From: Novosphingobium beihaiense
Lineage (GTDB): Bacteria > Pseudomonadota > Alphaproteobacteria > Sphingomonadales > Sphingomonadaceae
Direction of reading: 5' to 3'
Assembly: GCF_022832375.1 (NCBI RefSeq)
Contig: NZ_JALHLG010000005.1
Coordinates: 496,001-560,000, forward strand
DNA length: 64,000 bases
Shown: in pieces, positions 55,107-64,000 of the stretch
How positions within the stretch are numbered: the stretch's first letter is position 1
How the letters are laid out: each line of letters starts with the position of its first letter
The notes under the pieces: model-generated
The model's input: the letters and a program-made list of their open reading frames with translations, nothing else
What the model was told of the DNA's origin: nothing
The model's database searches: none
Program-made: the position numbers and the translations under genes

Positions 55107-58100
55107 CAGTAGTTCTTCTTGATCTGCACGTTGACGCTGTTGGCGCCCGAGCCGCCGGCCTGGCTGAGCACCGAAAGCCACTTGGTCACACTCACTTCGA
55201 GCTGAGTCGCGGTAAAGCCGCGGGCATCGGTGATCAGTTCCACATAGATGTCGTCGGTCAGGTATTGCCCGGCCGCGAGTGCCGTGCCGCGCCCCGTGGT
55301 TTCATCCGCGCCGAGGATGCGCAGGCGGTCGATCCCCGCCGCCGAACGCAGCTTGCCCAGCGGGTTCAGCCCGCCGCCGGTGCCGCGCAGGGAGTTCAGC
55401 GAACTTGCTAGTTGCACAGCCTGGATCGCCGAAAGGTTCGCGACCGAACTGCCGAACAGGATGCGCGAAAGCACTTCATCGTCGGGCAGCGAGGGCGAAG
55501 AACTGAAACCGACTTTCGGATTCATCGCCTGACCCGACACGTTCACGTCCACGTCCACGTCCTCGATCGTGTCGGAGGCCGTGATCGCCACGGTCGGATC
55601 AATGGTCTTGCCGCCGGTAAACGTGATCAGCCCCTCTTCCAGATCGAAGGAATGCCCGGCAAAGCCAAGCGTGCCGCGCACAAGGTTCACTTGCCCTGTC
55701 ATGACCGGCGCCGCACTGGTCCCGCCCAGATGGAACCGGGCGTTCCATTCCGATTCCAGTCCCATGCCGGACACATAGAGCTTGTCAGGAGCCCTGAGAT
55801 TGAGATCCAGCCGGACCAGCGCAAATACGCTGGAGAACGCGGGTGCCGGTTCATCGCCCGTGACGCGGGCGGGCCCCCGCTGCGGTTTGAAGCGCACGCC
55901 CGTCAGTTGCGGCACCTGGGCAGCGCCTTCGCGCACGATCTGATAGCGCGTCTCCGGCAGCTTGATATCGCCGCTGAGCAGCGCCGGTTCGCCTGCGGAC
56001 TTGGTCAGGTGCAGCGTGCCCGTTGCCTCTGCGGCAAGAGCCTCGCTGCGGGCGAGACGGGCCTTGTCCAGCTCGACAGAGATATCCATCGGATAACCTG
56101 CATCGGCCGCAAGGCTCACGTTACCGCTGGCGCGGACCGTGCCGTCTCCCGCCTTGGCGGTCAGCGATGTGAGGTTGAGCGAATTGCCCGTAAACTTGCC
56201 CGCCAGGTCCATGCCGGTAAGGCGCGTGCCGTAGGCGAGGTTTTCGTAAGTCATGTCCTTGCCCTGCAGCACGCCGTCAAGGCAGGGATCGGACACTCGG
56301 CAGGAGAAATCGGCCGCAAGACCGACAGATCCGGACAGGGTCTGCCCGCCCTGCCCGGCAAACGAAAACAGCGTGTCTGCAGGCCCGTTATAGCGCACGC
56401 CGCCGCCCAGCGGTGCGCCCATCAGCCGCGTCAGCCAGGAACCGCCGCCCGGGGGCAGCGGGCGCAGGCTTGCGGACAGGCGGCCAATCACCGAGCCGCG
56501 CTGGCGGATCACCGCGCGCGCCTCGCCGCCGTCGGGCAGCAGCTTGCCGACGAAATTGACATTGACGGACTGGCTTACCGTGCTGGCGCTGGTGCGGGTG
56601 AAATCGCTGAGCGTCAGCCGGGCATCGGCGCGCGGGAAGGCTGCCGGATCTTTCTGCTCGAAATCGAAGCTGCCGCTTGCCTTTCCGCCGATCCCGTATC
56701 CTGGCAGAAAGGCATTCACGAGCGCCATGTCGATGTTTTCAAGGCGGCTCTGAATCTTCATGCCCGGGCCATAGCGGCCCGCGATCCTTGCCGTGCCGCC
56801 GCCAATGGAAATGGCCGTGGGCAGCAATTCGTAGCCGTCCTTGCCGGGAACGATACGGGCGGGGCTGGCCGTCTCAATGGTCTGCCCGCGCATGCGGCCG
56901 CGCAACGCCACACGCCAGACTTTCGGGGTCAGGCTGGCATTGAGGCCAAGACGGAACGGCACACCACTGACGCCCTCGATAAGCGCCCTGGCTTTGCCGC
57001 GCCCGTCCCGGTAATCGATCTGCACGCGCCCGGCCGCCAGATCGAAATCCCCCAGTTGCGTTCCGGAAAGCTGGGCATCGGCCACCAGCAAGGGCTGATC
57101 GTAAAGGACGGCGCGGCCATCGATAATCGCCGATCTGATCGCAAGGCGCGCCGGGCCGTCGAACACGGCATTGTTCGCCCGCAAGTTGAAATTGATCGCC
57201 TGATACTTGTCTTCGGCGCCCAGCGTCAGCACGCCGCCAACGCCATTGCCTTTTGCCGTCAGTTTACCCGCGAAAGGACCGGCAGGGGTCTGAACGAGAT
57301 TGCCAGCGAAGCGGACGCCGGACAGGTTCGCGCTATTGACCGTGAGCGCCATCGCCTTTTCGGTGGCAAGCGTGACATCGGCTTTCAAGGGGCCGTAGTC
57401 GGTGTCGCTGGTCAGCGCGAGGCGGTATCCGCCGCTTGCGCCGGTAACGCGGGCATCGACATTGGCAAGGCCGATCCCCAGCCCCGGATGCTCCGCCGTG
57501 ACATGCGCATCGGGATTGCGGATCGTGCCCGCCACGCGCACGCCGATCGCGCCATAGCGCTGCGACGCGCCATCGGCATTCAGGGCAATGCGCCCGTCCG
57601 ACGACCAGACGCCGTTCCCGCCAGTCACGCGCAGATCCGGCGCGGTCAGGCGCAAGTTGGAAAACCGCACGGCGCCGTCCGTCCCGTACCGCACATGGCT
57701 GGAGACAGCGAAGTTGCCGCCCAGATATGTCTGCAGGTTGTCGTTGAGCAGCTTGGTGGACTGTGCCTTCACGTTCCCCTGCAAGGCGAAGCCCCGGGGC
57801 TCGCTCTTGAGGTCCATATCGGTACGCAGGTTGAAGATGCCGACACTGGCAAGGCGGTAATTGTCCATACGCCCATCGATGGCACCGGTGTAGTATCCCT
57901 TGCTCATGTCTGCGGCGAGGATCAGCTTGGCATCGATCCGGTCGGAGCGCAGCCGCATGTTGTCGGACAGGATACGCGCGCCCTGCACGGCCAGATCGCC
58001 GTTCAGCGTGACATTGGCGAGCGTGCCGCCAGCGGCGGTGTCGAGCCCGGTAATCCGCTGGACTTTGGCGGAGACGGGAATGGTAATGTGCTCCGCATCG

Positions 58101-59374
58101 ACTTTGGCCGCTCCACTTGCCACCAGGTTTTCCAGCCCCATGCCGTTCATCGCCAGCCGCCGGGCGTTGAGCTGGTAGTCAATCGCAGGTGCAGAGAAAG
58201 AGCCCTCCAGAACGGCAAGAGCGCGAATGCCCGCACCGTTCACATTCCCGGCCATGGCCGAGGGCTTGAGCAGTTCGAACGCGAGCTGCAGCTTCTCGAA
58301 CCGGTTCTCGCCCAGATCGACCGTGCCGCTTGGCGTGAAATTGAACGTATCGCTGGAGATCATGCCTGCCAGCTTGGCGCGCCGCTGGTCGAGCGTGGCC
58401 GAAACATCCAGGTTCGTGACCGGGCCCAAAAGGGTGGCCGCAGAGCCCTCAAACAGGCGGGCAATCCGCGTAGGCCCCTTGATGGCAAACGTACCGTCAC
58501 GCGCCGTCAGCGTCAGCCGGGCCAGTTCTCCCCCGCCCAGATCGGCATTCAGCGTGCCGCTCCACGATGCCCAGTCGCCACGGCCTTTGACCGCCAGTTT
58601 CAGAGGCTGCGTCAAGCCGGCAAGCGATGCGATGAGCCCGCCCGCCGGTGCGTTCATGTCCAGATCGATGGCCAGGCGGTTCTTCGCGGGCAAGGCATCG
58701 AGATCGAAGGTGAAAGCATCTCCCCCCTCCTTGCCCTTGATTGCAACAGTGCCGCCGCTGGCTTTCACTTGCGCGCGGCCATCGGCGATGTGCGCGCTGC
58801 CGTCGATCGTCACGATGCGGCGTTCGCCCGAAACGGGCGGCTCCGCGATGAACTGGCCGATGCGCAAGGTGCCGACATCGATATCGATGTCCGGCAGGAG
58901 CGGCCCCTCGCTCGGCGGCGTTTCCTTGAAAACGGGAACCCGGCGCAGGATCATGCGCTCGGCGGTAGCGCTGCGCACGTCCACATGATTGTCGAGATAA
59001 GCAAACGGCCGCCAGTCGACATCGATGGCGGGCGAGAACAGGAACTCGCCCTTGGTGTCGCGCACCGAAAGATCGTGCAGCGTCATCTTGCCATAGAGCG
59101 ATCCCTCGATCCGCCCCACGGAAATGCGCATCCCGTTTTCGAATTTGAGCCCGGCGATCTGGTTGGCGACGAACCGGTGGCCCGGGCCGGTGTCGATCCC
59201 GAAAATGACCGCCACCGCCAACGCGACGATCCCCAGAACGGCCAGCACCAGCGTTTTGAGCGCCCGCACTTTCGCCCGTTGCCACAGCGTGCGCCGCACT
59301 GGTGCCGCATCCCCGGCGGTCTCTTCCGGCCCCTGGCTTCCGGCCGCCTGCGGAAGGTCTTCCTCTTCCGCCAT
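55106..59374 (-). CDS. tamB: Translocation and assembly module protein TamB
   Basis: A 1422-residue TamB/AsmA-like protein. An N-terminal inner-membrane anchor lies at about 37-60. A very long body follows, with repeated short beta segments (L-x-V-x-G-x-G types) expected to form a periplasm-spanning groove. The C-terminal DUF490 domain contains G-T-L-G-F-A-G-H-S-F-D-L-E-E-G and ends in V-N-V-Q-I-K-K-N-Y. TamB works with TamA in inserting some outer-membrane proteins, and related proteins move phospholipids between membranes. It overlaps tamA at one base (TGATG). Confidence 0.94.
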   Translation of the reverse strand: MAEEEDLPQAAGSQGPEETAGDAAPVRRTLWQRAKVRALKTLVLAVLGIVALAVAVIFGIDTGPGHRFVANQIAGLKFENGMRISVGRIEGSLYGKMTLHDLSVRDTKGEFLFSPAIDVDWRPFAYLDNHVDVRSATAERMILRRVPVFKETPPSEGPLLPDIDIDVGTLRIGQFIAEPPVSGERRIVTIDGSAHIADGRAQVKASGGTVAIKGKEGGDAFTFDLDALPAKNRLAIDLDMNAPAGGLIASLAGLTQPLKLAVKGRGDWASWSGTLNADLGGGELARLTLTARDGTFAIKGPTRIARLFEGSAATLLGPVTNLDVSATLDQRRAKLAGMISSDTFNFTPSGTVDLGENRFEKLQLAFELLKPSAMAGNVNGAGIRALAVLEGSFSAPAIDYQLNARRLAMNGMGLENLVASGAAKVDAEHITIPVSAKVQRITGLDTAAGGTLANVTLNGDLAVQGARILSDNMRLRSDRIDAKLILAADMSKGYYTGAIDGRMDNYRLASVGIFNLRTDMDLKSEPRGFALQGNVKAQSTKLLNDNLQTYLGGNFAVSSHVRYGTDGAVRFSNLRLTAPDLRVTGGNGVWSSDGRIALNADGASQRYGAIGVRVAGTIRNPDAHVTAEHPGLGIGLANVDARVTGASGGYRLALTSDTDYGPLKADVTLATEKAMALTVNSANLSGVRFAGNLVQTPAGPFAGKLTAKGNGVGGVLTLGAEDKYQAINFNLRANNAVFDGPARLAIRSAIIDGRAVLYDQPLLVADAQLSGTQLGDFDLAAGRVQIDYRDGRGKARALIEGVSGVPFRLGLNASLTPKVWRVALRGRMRGQTIETASPARIVPGKDGYELLPTAISIGGGTARIAGRYGPGMKIQSRLENIDMALVNAFLPGYGIGGKASGSFDFEQKDPAAFPRADARLTLSDFTRTSASTVSQSVNVNFVGKLLPDGGEARAVIRQRGSVIGRLSASLRPLPPGGGSWLTRLMGAPLGGGVRYNGPADTLFSFAGQGGQTLSGSVGLAADFSCRVSDPCLDGVLQGKDMTYENLAYGTRLTGMDLAGKFTGNSLNLTSLTAKAGDGTVRASGNVSLAADAGYPMDISVELDKARLARSEALAAEATGTLHLTKSAGEPALLSGDIKLPETRYQIVREGAAQVPQLTGVRFKPQRGPARVTGDEPAPAFSSVFALVRLDLNLRAPDKLYVSGMGLESEWNARFHLGGTSAAPVMTGQVNLVRGTLGFAGHSFDLEEGLITFTGGKTIDPTVAITASDTIEDVDVDVNVSGQAMNPKVGFSSSPSLPDDEVLSRILFGSSVANLSAIQAVQLASSLNSLRGTGGGLNPLGKLRSAAGIDRLRILGADETTGRGTALAAGQYLTDDIYVELITDARGFTATQLEVSVTKWLSVLSQAGGSGANSVNVQIKKNY

Positions 59375-61686
59375 CAGAATGCCTGCCCGATCGAAACATA
59401 GACATTGATCCGCGATTCCCCCGGACGCCGGTTGACCGGCGTTGCGACGTCGAGGCGGATCGGGCCGAAATTGGTGTAGAAGCGCCCGCCAAGGCCCACG
59501 CCGTACCGCAAGTCAGAGAACTGCGGCATCGTTTCGCGGTAGGCTTGCCCCGCATCGACAAAGGCGACCACGCCATAGTTTCCGAAACGGTAGCGTGCCT
59601 CGAACGACGCTTCGTTGAGGCTGCGCCCGCCCACCGGCTTGCCGTCCGGCGCCTGTTCGCCCAGTCCCTGATAGGAATAGCCGCGCACCGAGCCGCCGCC
59701 GCCAGCATAGAGCCTGCGCGAAGGGGCGATGTCGAACAGCCCGGTTCCCTGAATAGTGCCCAGCCGCACGCGACCTGCCAGCACAAAGCTGCTGCCCAGC
59801 GAATAGTAAGTGGAAGCGTCCAGACGCGCCCTTACATAAGGATCAAAGCCCTTGTGCACGGTCGTTTCAGGCTGGACCAGCGCCGTCAGGCGAAAGCCTC
59901 TGGTGGGGTTGAGCAGATCGTCCGTCGTGTCGAAACCGGCCTGCCCGTTGAGACCCGCGACGTAATAGGTGCGGCGCTTGCGGTCCTCGGTTTCCGCGTC
60001 GTAATCGGTTTCTGCCGTCGCCAGCAGTTCCACGCCATAGGCATATGTATAACGCTTCTGCCAGAGCGGGGTGGAATCGCGGCTGATGCGGGCGGCCAGA
60101 CGCCCAGTATAGGCGCTATAGGCATCGTAATCGTTGTGGAATGCCTCGGCCACCGCCTCGAAAGTCCGGTCGCGCTTGCCCGCGTTGGAGCGGCGGAAGG
60201 TCGCACCCACACCCTGCTGCTGCGTGCCTGCGGTGGCATGCGCGATCAGCGCGCCTTCGGGCGGGAACAGGTTGCGATGGGTCCAGGTCGCCTGTGTGGT
60301 CACCCCCTCGCCCGCGGCATAGCCGACCGATCCCGCGATCGTGCGTGGCGGCCCGGCTTCCTGATGCACGTGCAGGGTGACGTATTCGGTGCCGTCGCTC
60401 CCGGCATCCCCGCTGCGCCGCGGCTCTACCGAAACCGCACGGAACAGGCTGGTGGCGACCAGCGCCTTGCGCAGATCGTCAACCTTGCGGCTGTCGTAGA
60501 TCTCGCCGCGCTTGAACCGGGCAAGCACGCGGATATGGCTGGCATCGAACACCGGATCGCCATCGGTCGTGAAGCTGTCGAAGCGGCCGCGCGGGCCCGT
60601 CGTCACCGGGAGGGTATAGGCCCCCTCGCCGGTATCCCGGTCCAGCAGGATATCGCGTTCGCCTACAACGGCGAAAGGATAGCCGTTTTCGGGCAGAGCC
60701 ACAGCCACTTGCGCTTCGGCGCCCTGCACCCTGTCGGCCACGATCGGCTCTCCGGGCCGCAGCGCCAGATTGTCCTCGATCAGGCTGGGCGGCTGGGTCG
60801 GGTCCGCCTTGATCGTGATACCGGAAAAGACATAGCGCTTGCCGGGATTAACCGAGAGCATCGCGGAAAGCCCTTTGCTCCCCTTTTCGCGCGAGGGCAT
60901 GAGCCGGGTGCGGACGACCGGCGAATACCACCCTTCAGAAGCCAGAATCGTCTGCAGAAGCTGACTGTCCTCGGTCAGCCGGGCGCGCACCATCGCGGTA
61001 TTGGCGGCCTTTCCGTCTCCCTTCTTGAGGGCGGAAAACGAATTGAACTCGCCTTTCAGGCTGACTCCGGTTTGCTTGTCTGCCTCTTCCAGCCCTTGCA
61101 GTTCCACCGAGTAAGTGACTTCCACGTCCTTCTCGCTGCCGGAATTGTCTTCCGCGAACTCCACCGGCGTAACTTCGAACTGGCCGAGCGGCGGCAAGGG
61201 CGCGGCCAGTTCAGTATCGTTTACAGGCGCATCGCCGATTTCCTCGGCGGCGTCCCCGTCCGACAGTGCCGCTTGGCCAAGCGGTGGTGCCTCGGCCTGT
61301 TCAGGCCTGGCATCCGCTTGCTCCCCGGCCAGCCTGCGCTCGAATGCCTCGATCGATTCCAGCGGCTTGTCCAGCTCCGGATCATCTCCAGCATCGAGCG
61401 CAGGAACCCGGGCTTTAAACTCCCTGTCCGAAATGACCGGTTCGACCGCAGGCAACTCGGCATCCGCCGGAGGGGCCGGAATGTCTGCACGGTCTGTTTC
61501 GGATTGCTCGCTCTCCGAATCATCCTGCCCCGGTGCGGCCGTCTGCCCGGAGGGCGACGGCGCATCCCTGTCTCGGGCGAGCAGCGGCGTGGCCGATGTG
61601 CCAAGAGCGATGGAAAGCGCAAACAGGCCCGCGCCGCAGCGGTGGCGCAGGGAAAGAGATGTTGGGTGATCAGTTAGCCAAGGCAT
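59374..61686 (-). CDS. tamA: TamA-like outer-membrane assembly protein (BamA family)
   Basis: A 770-residue Omp85 protein. After a signal peptide (about 1-38) comes an unusual acidic, Pro/Asp/Glu/Ala-rich stretch to about residue 165. POTRA-type domains follow (V-T-Y-S-V-E-L-Q-G-L, then A-S-E-G-W-Y-S-P-V-V). The C-terminal barrel includes G-G-S-V-R-G-Y-S-Y-Q-G-L-G-E, the V-R-G-Y/F motif of the family. The last residue is Phe, as needed for barrel insertion. It heads the tamA-tamB-lipoprotein operon and is divergent from a YihY-type gene. Confidence 0.94.
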   Translation of the reverse strand: MPWLTDHPTSLSLRHRCGAGLFALSIALGTSATPLLARDRDAPSPSGQTAAPGQDDSESEQSETDRADIPAPPADAELPAVEPVISDREFKARVPALDAGDDPELDKPLESIEAFERRLAGEQADARPEQAEAPPLGQAALSDGDAAEEIGDAPVNDTELAAPLPPLGQFEVTPVEFAEDNSGSEKDVEVTYSVELQGLEEADKQTGVSLKGEFNSFSALKKGDGKAANTAMVRARLTEDSQLLQTILASEGWYSPVVRTRLMPSREKGSKGLSAMLSVNPGKRYVFSGITIKADPTQPPSLIEDNLALRPGEPIVADRVQGAEAQVAVALPENGYPFAVVGERDILLDRDTGEGAYTLPVTTGPRGRFDSFTTDGDPVFDASHIRVLARFKRGEIYDSRKVDDLRKALVATSLFRAVSVEPRRSGDAGSDGTEYVTLHVHQEAGPPRTIAGSVGYAAGEGVTTQATWTHRNLFPPEGALIAHATAGTQQQGVGATFRRSNAGKRDRTFEAVAEAFHNDYDAYSAYTGRLAARISRDSTPLWQKRYTYAYGVELLATAETDYDAETEDRKRRTYYVAGLNGQAGFDTTDDLLNPTRGFRLTALVQPETTVHKGFDPYVRARLDASTYYSLGSSFVLAGRVRLGTIQGTGLFDIAPSRRLYAGGGGSVRGYSYQGLGEQAPDGKPVGGRSLNEASFEARYRFGNYGVVAFVDAGQAYRETMPQFSDLRYGVGLGGRFYTNFGPIRLDVATPVNRRPGESRINVYVSIGQAF

Positions 61687-61790
61687 ACGGAACGCTGTGA
61701 TTCTTCCCCCTGCGGAACCGGAATATACGATCTTTCCTGAACATCGCTATCGCATTGCAACCGCGAAAGTTCCCGTGCAGACTCCGCATC

Positions 61791-62840
61791 ATGCCGAAAA
61801 GCGACGCTCCGGCCGCTGAATTGCCCCCCGGCGCCATGGCCGTATCGCCATGGGCATTGCCGTGGCTGGCCTGGCGCAGAGTGCTCAAACGGGTCTGGGT
61901 GATGACGGGGTTTCACGAACTCGGTCTGCTTGCAGCTGGTTTGGCTTTCTACACTTTTCTGGCACTTACACCACTCATCGCGGCAACCGTGATGATTTAC
62001 GGGCTTGTCGGCAATGCCCGGACCGTCGGCAGGCAGATGGAGCGGCTGGCCCAGGTCCTGCCCCCGGAAGCGGCCCATATTCTCGAAGCGCAGTTGATCC
62101 GAATCGTCTCGACCAGTTCGGGCGTAACCGGTGTTGCGCTGGCGATCGCGCTGTTCTTTGCGATCTTCGGTGGCATGCGCGCGGCCAGCGGCATGATCAG
62201 CGCCCTCAACATCATCAACGATGAACACGAAACGCGCGGAACGATCGCCCTGTACCTGCGTGAGGCCGCGCTGACCCTGGCAGCCGTGCTGATCGCCCTC
62301 ACCGGCGTCCTCTCCGGCGGTGTTTTCGCCTGGCTGCAGACGCATGCCAGCTTCTATCTGGGATCTTCGGCGCAAATGCTGTTCACGGCGCTGACGTGGA
62401 TCCTTGCTGTCTGTCTGGGCAGTGGCGGCTTCGCACTGATCATGCGCTATGGGCCGGACCGCCGCCCGGCCAAGTGGCGCTGGCTGGCCCCCGGCGCAGT
62501 GCTGGCAACGCTGCTGTGGATCGCCATTTCGTTCGGCTTCTCGCTCTATGTTGCCTACCTCAGCGACTACAACGCGACTTACGGCTCCCTGTCCGCCATT
62601 GTTGTGTTCCTGATGTGGCTGTTTCTATCGGCCTATGGCGTTCTGGTGGGCGCGCTGCTCAATGCCGAGATAGAGCGGCAGACCCGGAACGATACCACTG
62701 TCGGCCCGCCCCGTCCCCCGGGCGAGCGTGGAGCGGTTCTGGCCGACATTATCGACGACTCCGAACCGTCTCTGGCACAACTGGAAGCCCGCAAGCGCCG
62801 CCGCGCGGAAAGGGCCCGCGCCCATACCGGCAAGGCCTGA
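61791..62840 (+). CDS. YihY/virulence factor BrkB family membrane protein
   Basis: A 349-residue protein with about six spans and the family pattern G-L-A-F-Y-T-F-L-A-L-T-P-L-I. It continues with A-T-Y-G-S-L-S-A-I-V-V-F-L-M-W-L-F-L-S-A-Y and L-L-N-A-E-I-E-R. YihY proteins were once called RNase BN by mistake. Recent work links them to phospholipid transport across the inner membrane together with TamB-like proteins, so its place next to tamAB is notable. A Lys/Arg-rich cytoplasmic tail ends the protein. The ATG at 61791 is the first good start. Confidence 0.92.
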   Translation: MPKSDAPAAELPPGAMAVSPWALPWLAWRRVLKRVWVMTGFHELGLLAAGLAFYTFLALTPLIAATVMIYGLVGNARTVGRQMERLAQVLPPEAAHILEAQLIRIVSTSSGVTGVALAIALFFAIFGGMRAASGMISALNIINDEHETRGTIALYLREAALTLAAVLIALTGVLSGGVFAWLQTHASFYLGSSAQMLFTALTWILAVCLGSGGFALIMRYGPDRRPAKWRWLAPGAVLATLLWIAISFGFSLYVAYLSDYNATYGSLSAIVVFLMWLFLSAYGVLVGALLNAEIERQTRNDTTVGPPRPPGERGAVLADIIDDSEPSLAQLEARKRRRAERARAHTGKA

Positions 62841-62855
62841 CATCAACGCATAACG

Positions 62856-63680
62856 TCAACGGCGCGAAAGGATCTCCACCGGCTTGCGCCTGGCATCCAG
62901 CCTGATCACCAGGTCGGCCCGCGCTGGCATTTCGTTCAGGATATGACGGGTGAGCCGTTCATAATGGGCAATGAACCGTGCGATCTCCGCCTCGCTCATC
63001 ACCGCCCCGCCGCTTCCCTCCGCGGCAGCAAGTTCCTGCTCCTGTTCTAGGCGCCAGCCATGGACTGCCTCGAAACCGGGCGCTTCCAGCAGGACCAGCG
63101 TGTCCAGCCAGGCGAACAGCTCCTGATAAGGGCCTGACAAGGCGTTGTTGGCATATGTGCGCCAGACAGCACCGGTATCCTCGCAGGCTTCAAGGGCATT
63201 GATGGGCTGGCGCAGCGCCGCCTGTTCCTGCGGGCGGGCGCCCACACACCAGCCTTCGAACAGCAGCACATCACAGTCTTGCGGCGCGCGCCGCCAGATG
63301 GCTTCGGGCGCGCGATCATCGCGGGCCTTGTCGAAACGCGGCAGCGCCACAGGTTCGCCTCTGGCCAAGGCCTCGAACACGGACAGACCGAGCGCCACGT
63401 CGTGCGTGCCGGGAACGCCGCGCGTCGCCAGCAGCGGATGAACGCGTTGCGCCAGCGCCTGCCGCTCAGCCCGGGTCAGATAGAGGTCGTCGATCGAAAG
63501 TACGGCGGCGCGCCATCCGGCGTCGGTGCAGGCCTCCAGCACGGCCCGCGCCAGCGTCGTCTTGCCCGATCCTTGCGCACCGCACAGCCCGATGATCACG
63601 AGGCGCTCGCGGGGCTGTGCCAGCGCGGCTTCCACTCTCGCCATGACGGCGGCAACCGCCTGCGGATCAGCCGTGCTCAT
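62856..63680 (-). CDS. Glycerate kinase of the P-loop type (D-glycerate 3-kinase-like)
   Basis: A 274-residue kinase. The P-loop is G-A-Q-G-S-G-K-T at residues 34-41. S-I-D-D-L-Y-L-T, H-P-L-L-A-T-R-G-V-P-G-T-H-D and L-F-E-G-W-C-V-G are the conserved blocks of the plant and YggC-type D-glycerate 3-kinases. It would phosphorylate D-glycerate to 3-phosphoglycerate. The ATG at 63680 follows GGAGCGGGA and is 10 bases after the stop of the MEKHLA gene. Substrate is inferred from family only. Confidence 0.87.
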   Translation of the reverse strand: MSTADPQAVAAVMARVEAALAQPRERLVIIGLCGAQGSGKTTLARAVLEACTDAGWRAAVLSIDDLYLTRAERQALAQRVHPLLATRGVPGTHDVALGLSVFEALARGEPVALPRFDKARDDRAPEAIWRRAPQDCDVLLFEGWCVGARPQEQAALRQPINALEACEDTGAVWRTYANNALSGPYQELFAWLDTLVLLEAPGFEAVHGWRLEQEQELAAAEGSGGAVMSEAEIARFIAHYERLTRHILNEMPARADLVIRLDARRKPVEILSRR

Positions 63681-63690
63681 TCCCGCTCCG

Positions 63691-64000
63691 TCATGGTGTA
63701 AAGCACGCCGCCTGCCCGTGGCGCAGCCCTTCCGCATCCAGAAGGTTCCACACCACGGCAGGGCCGATACGAAACCGGCGTCCGCGGGCGCTGATGCGGA
63801 TGCCGGCATAGTCATCGATAAAGCCATTGGCCGTTACCCGGTCGAGCAAGGCCTGCCGCTCCTCGCGCAGGGGGGCTTCGGCAGACAGGCGCGAAGGCAT
63901 GCCGGTAAAGGCCTTCACATTCGTTTCGAACGCCGCCAGTGCCGTGGCATTGCCGAAGAAAAACACCGGGTCCGCTTCCGTGCCATGGGCGACGATCGCG
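63691..64000 (-). CDS. MEKHLA-domain protein (partial)
   Basis: This leftward gene enters from the right edge; about 102 codons of its 3' part are visible. The sequence F-F-F-G-N-A-T-A-L-A-A-F-E, P-S-R-L-S-A-E, D-D-Y-A-G-I-R-I-S-A-R-G-R-R-F and V-W-N-L-L-D-A-E-G matches the MEKHLA domain, a PAS-like module also found at the end of plant HD-Zip III proteins. Bacterial free-standing versions may sense light or redox state, but no function is shown. It is probably cotranscribed with the kinase gene. Confidence 0.85.
   Translation of the reverse strand, partial: AIVAHGTEADPVFFFGNATALAAFETNVKAFTGMPSRLSAEAPLREERQALLDRVTANGFIDDYAGIRISARGRRFRIGPAVVWNLLDAEGLRHGQAACFTP

Noticed and set aside
55412..59401. 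A 1329-codon open frame on the plus strand across tamB
   Set aside because: It is exactly antisense to tamB, which has clear family features. Its translation is rich in Arg, His and Gln with no domain, as expected of a shadow frame in high-GC DNA.
59302..61677. A 791-codon open frame on the plus strand across tamA
   Set aside because: Antisense shadow of a gene with signal peptide, POTRA-like and barrel features; no ribosome-binding site and no recognisable domain.

Overview
The window is a 64 kb piece of a GC-rich alphaproteobacterial chromosome, most likely from the Sphingomonadales (Novosphingobium/Sphingobium type). Pointers are the order mreB-mreC-mreD-mrdA-rodA, a two-gene glycyl-tRNA synthetase, pyruvate phosphate dikinase, a FecI/FecR pair, a PEP-CTERM protein, a GT87-type glycosyltransferase and a REP-like palindrome of the CTGAACTTGTTTCAG type. 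Genus is an inference. Nearly all of it is ordinary chromosomal backbone: I see no insertion sequence, prophage, CRISPR array, integron or replication origin.

Layout. 1-0.8 kb: leftward ECF sigma factor and the start of its FecR-like anti-sigma factor, cut by the window edge. 0.9-4.5 kb: a TetR regulator divergent from a luxE-like/luxC-like pair, a fatty-acid reductase module without luciferase genes. 4.6 kb: tRNA-Ser(UGA). 4.8-12.9 kb: a compact rightward run of envelope genes (lytic transglycosylase, RlpA-SPOR, D-Ala-D-Ala carboxypeptidase) that passes by stop/start overlaps into tmk, holB, metG, tatD, a metallo-hydrolase and a 59-residue membrane protein. 13-20.7 kb: accessory single genes (secreted protein of unknown function, NYN protein, DUF900 lipoprotein, GT87) and a MoxR ATPase/vWA pair with a GFA-family gene and a DUF817 membrane gene between them. 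20.8-25.2 kb: YgiD-type dioxygenase, a NamZ-like muramidase with a DOMON-like partner, tyrS and a PilZ protein. 25.2-30.3 kb: a ZnuD-like TonB receptor with a possible Zur operator, then MFS-cysK-hydrolase. 30.3-38.5 kb: hisI, an unannotated structured RNA candidate with its own terminator, comF, a methyltransferase, ppdK, glyS and glyQ. 38.6-46.8 kb: two tandem TraB/GumN proteins, rplY, pth, a palindromic repeat element, a small PEP-CTERM protein, a TPR lipoprotein, ychF and a secreted phosphodiesterase. 46.8-54.9 kb: mutL, divergent from the rod-shape operon, followed by two identical tRNA-Lys(CUU) genes. 54.9-61.7 kb: tamA-tamB and a small overlapping lipoprotein, leftward. 61.8-64 kb: YihY-type membrane protein, glycerate kinase and a MEKHLA-domain protein cut by the window edge.

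Cell envelope is the strongest theme: peptidoglycan cleavage and trimming, septal SPOR protein, elongasome, TAM translocation, muramidase, lipoproteins and envelope TraB/GumN proteins. The items I would look at first are the LuxCE-like reductase module, the structured RNA candidate at 30840-31064, the cytoplasmic NamZ/DOMON pair and the repeat-built PEP-CTERM mini-protein. I did not find a clear-cut new defence or mobile system. Function calls rest on reading the translated sequences by eye; no database search was run.
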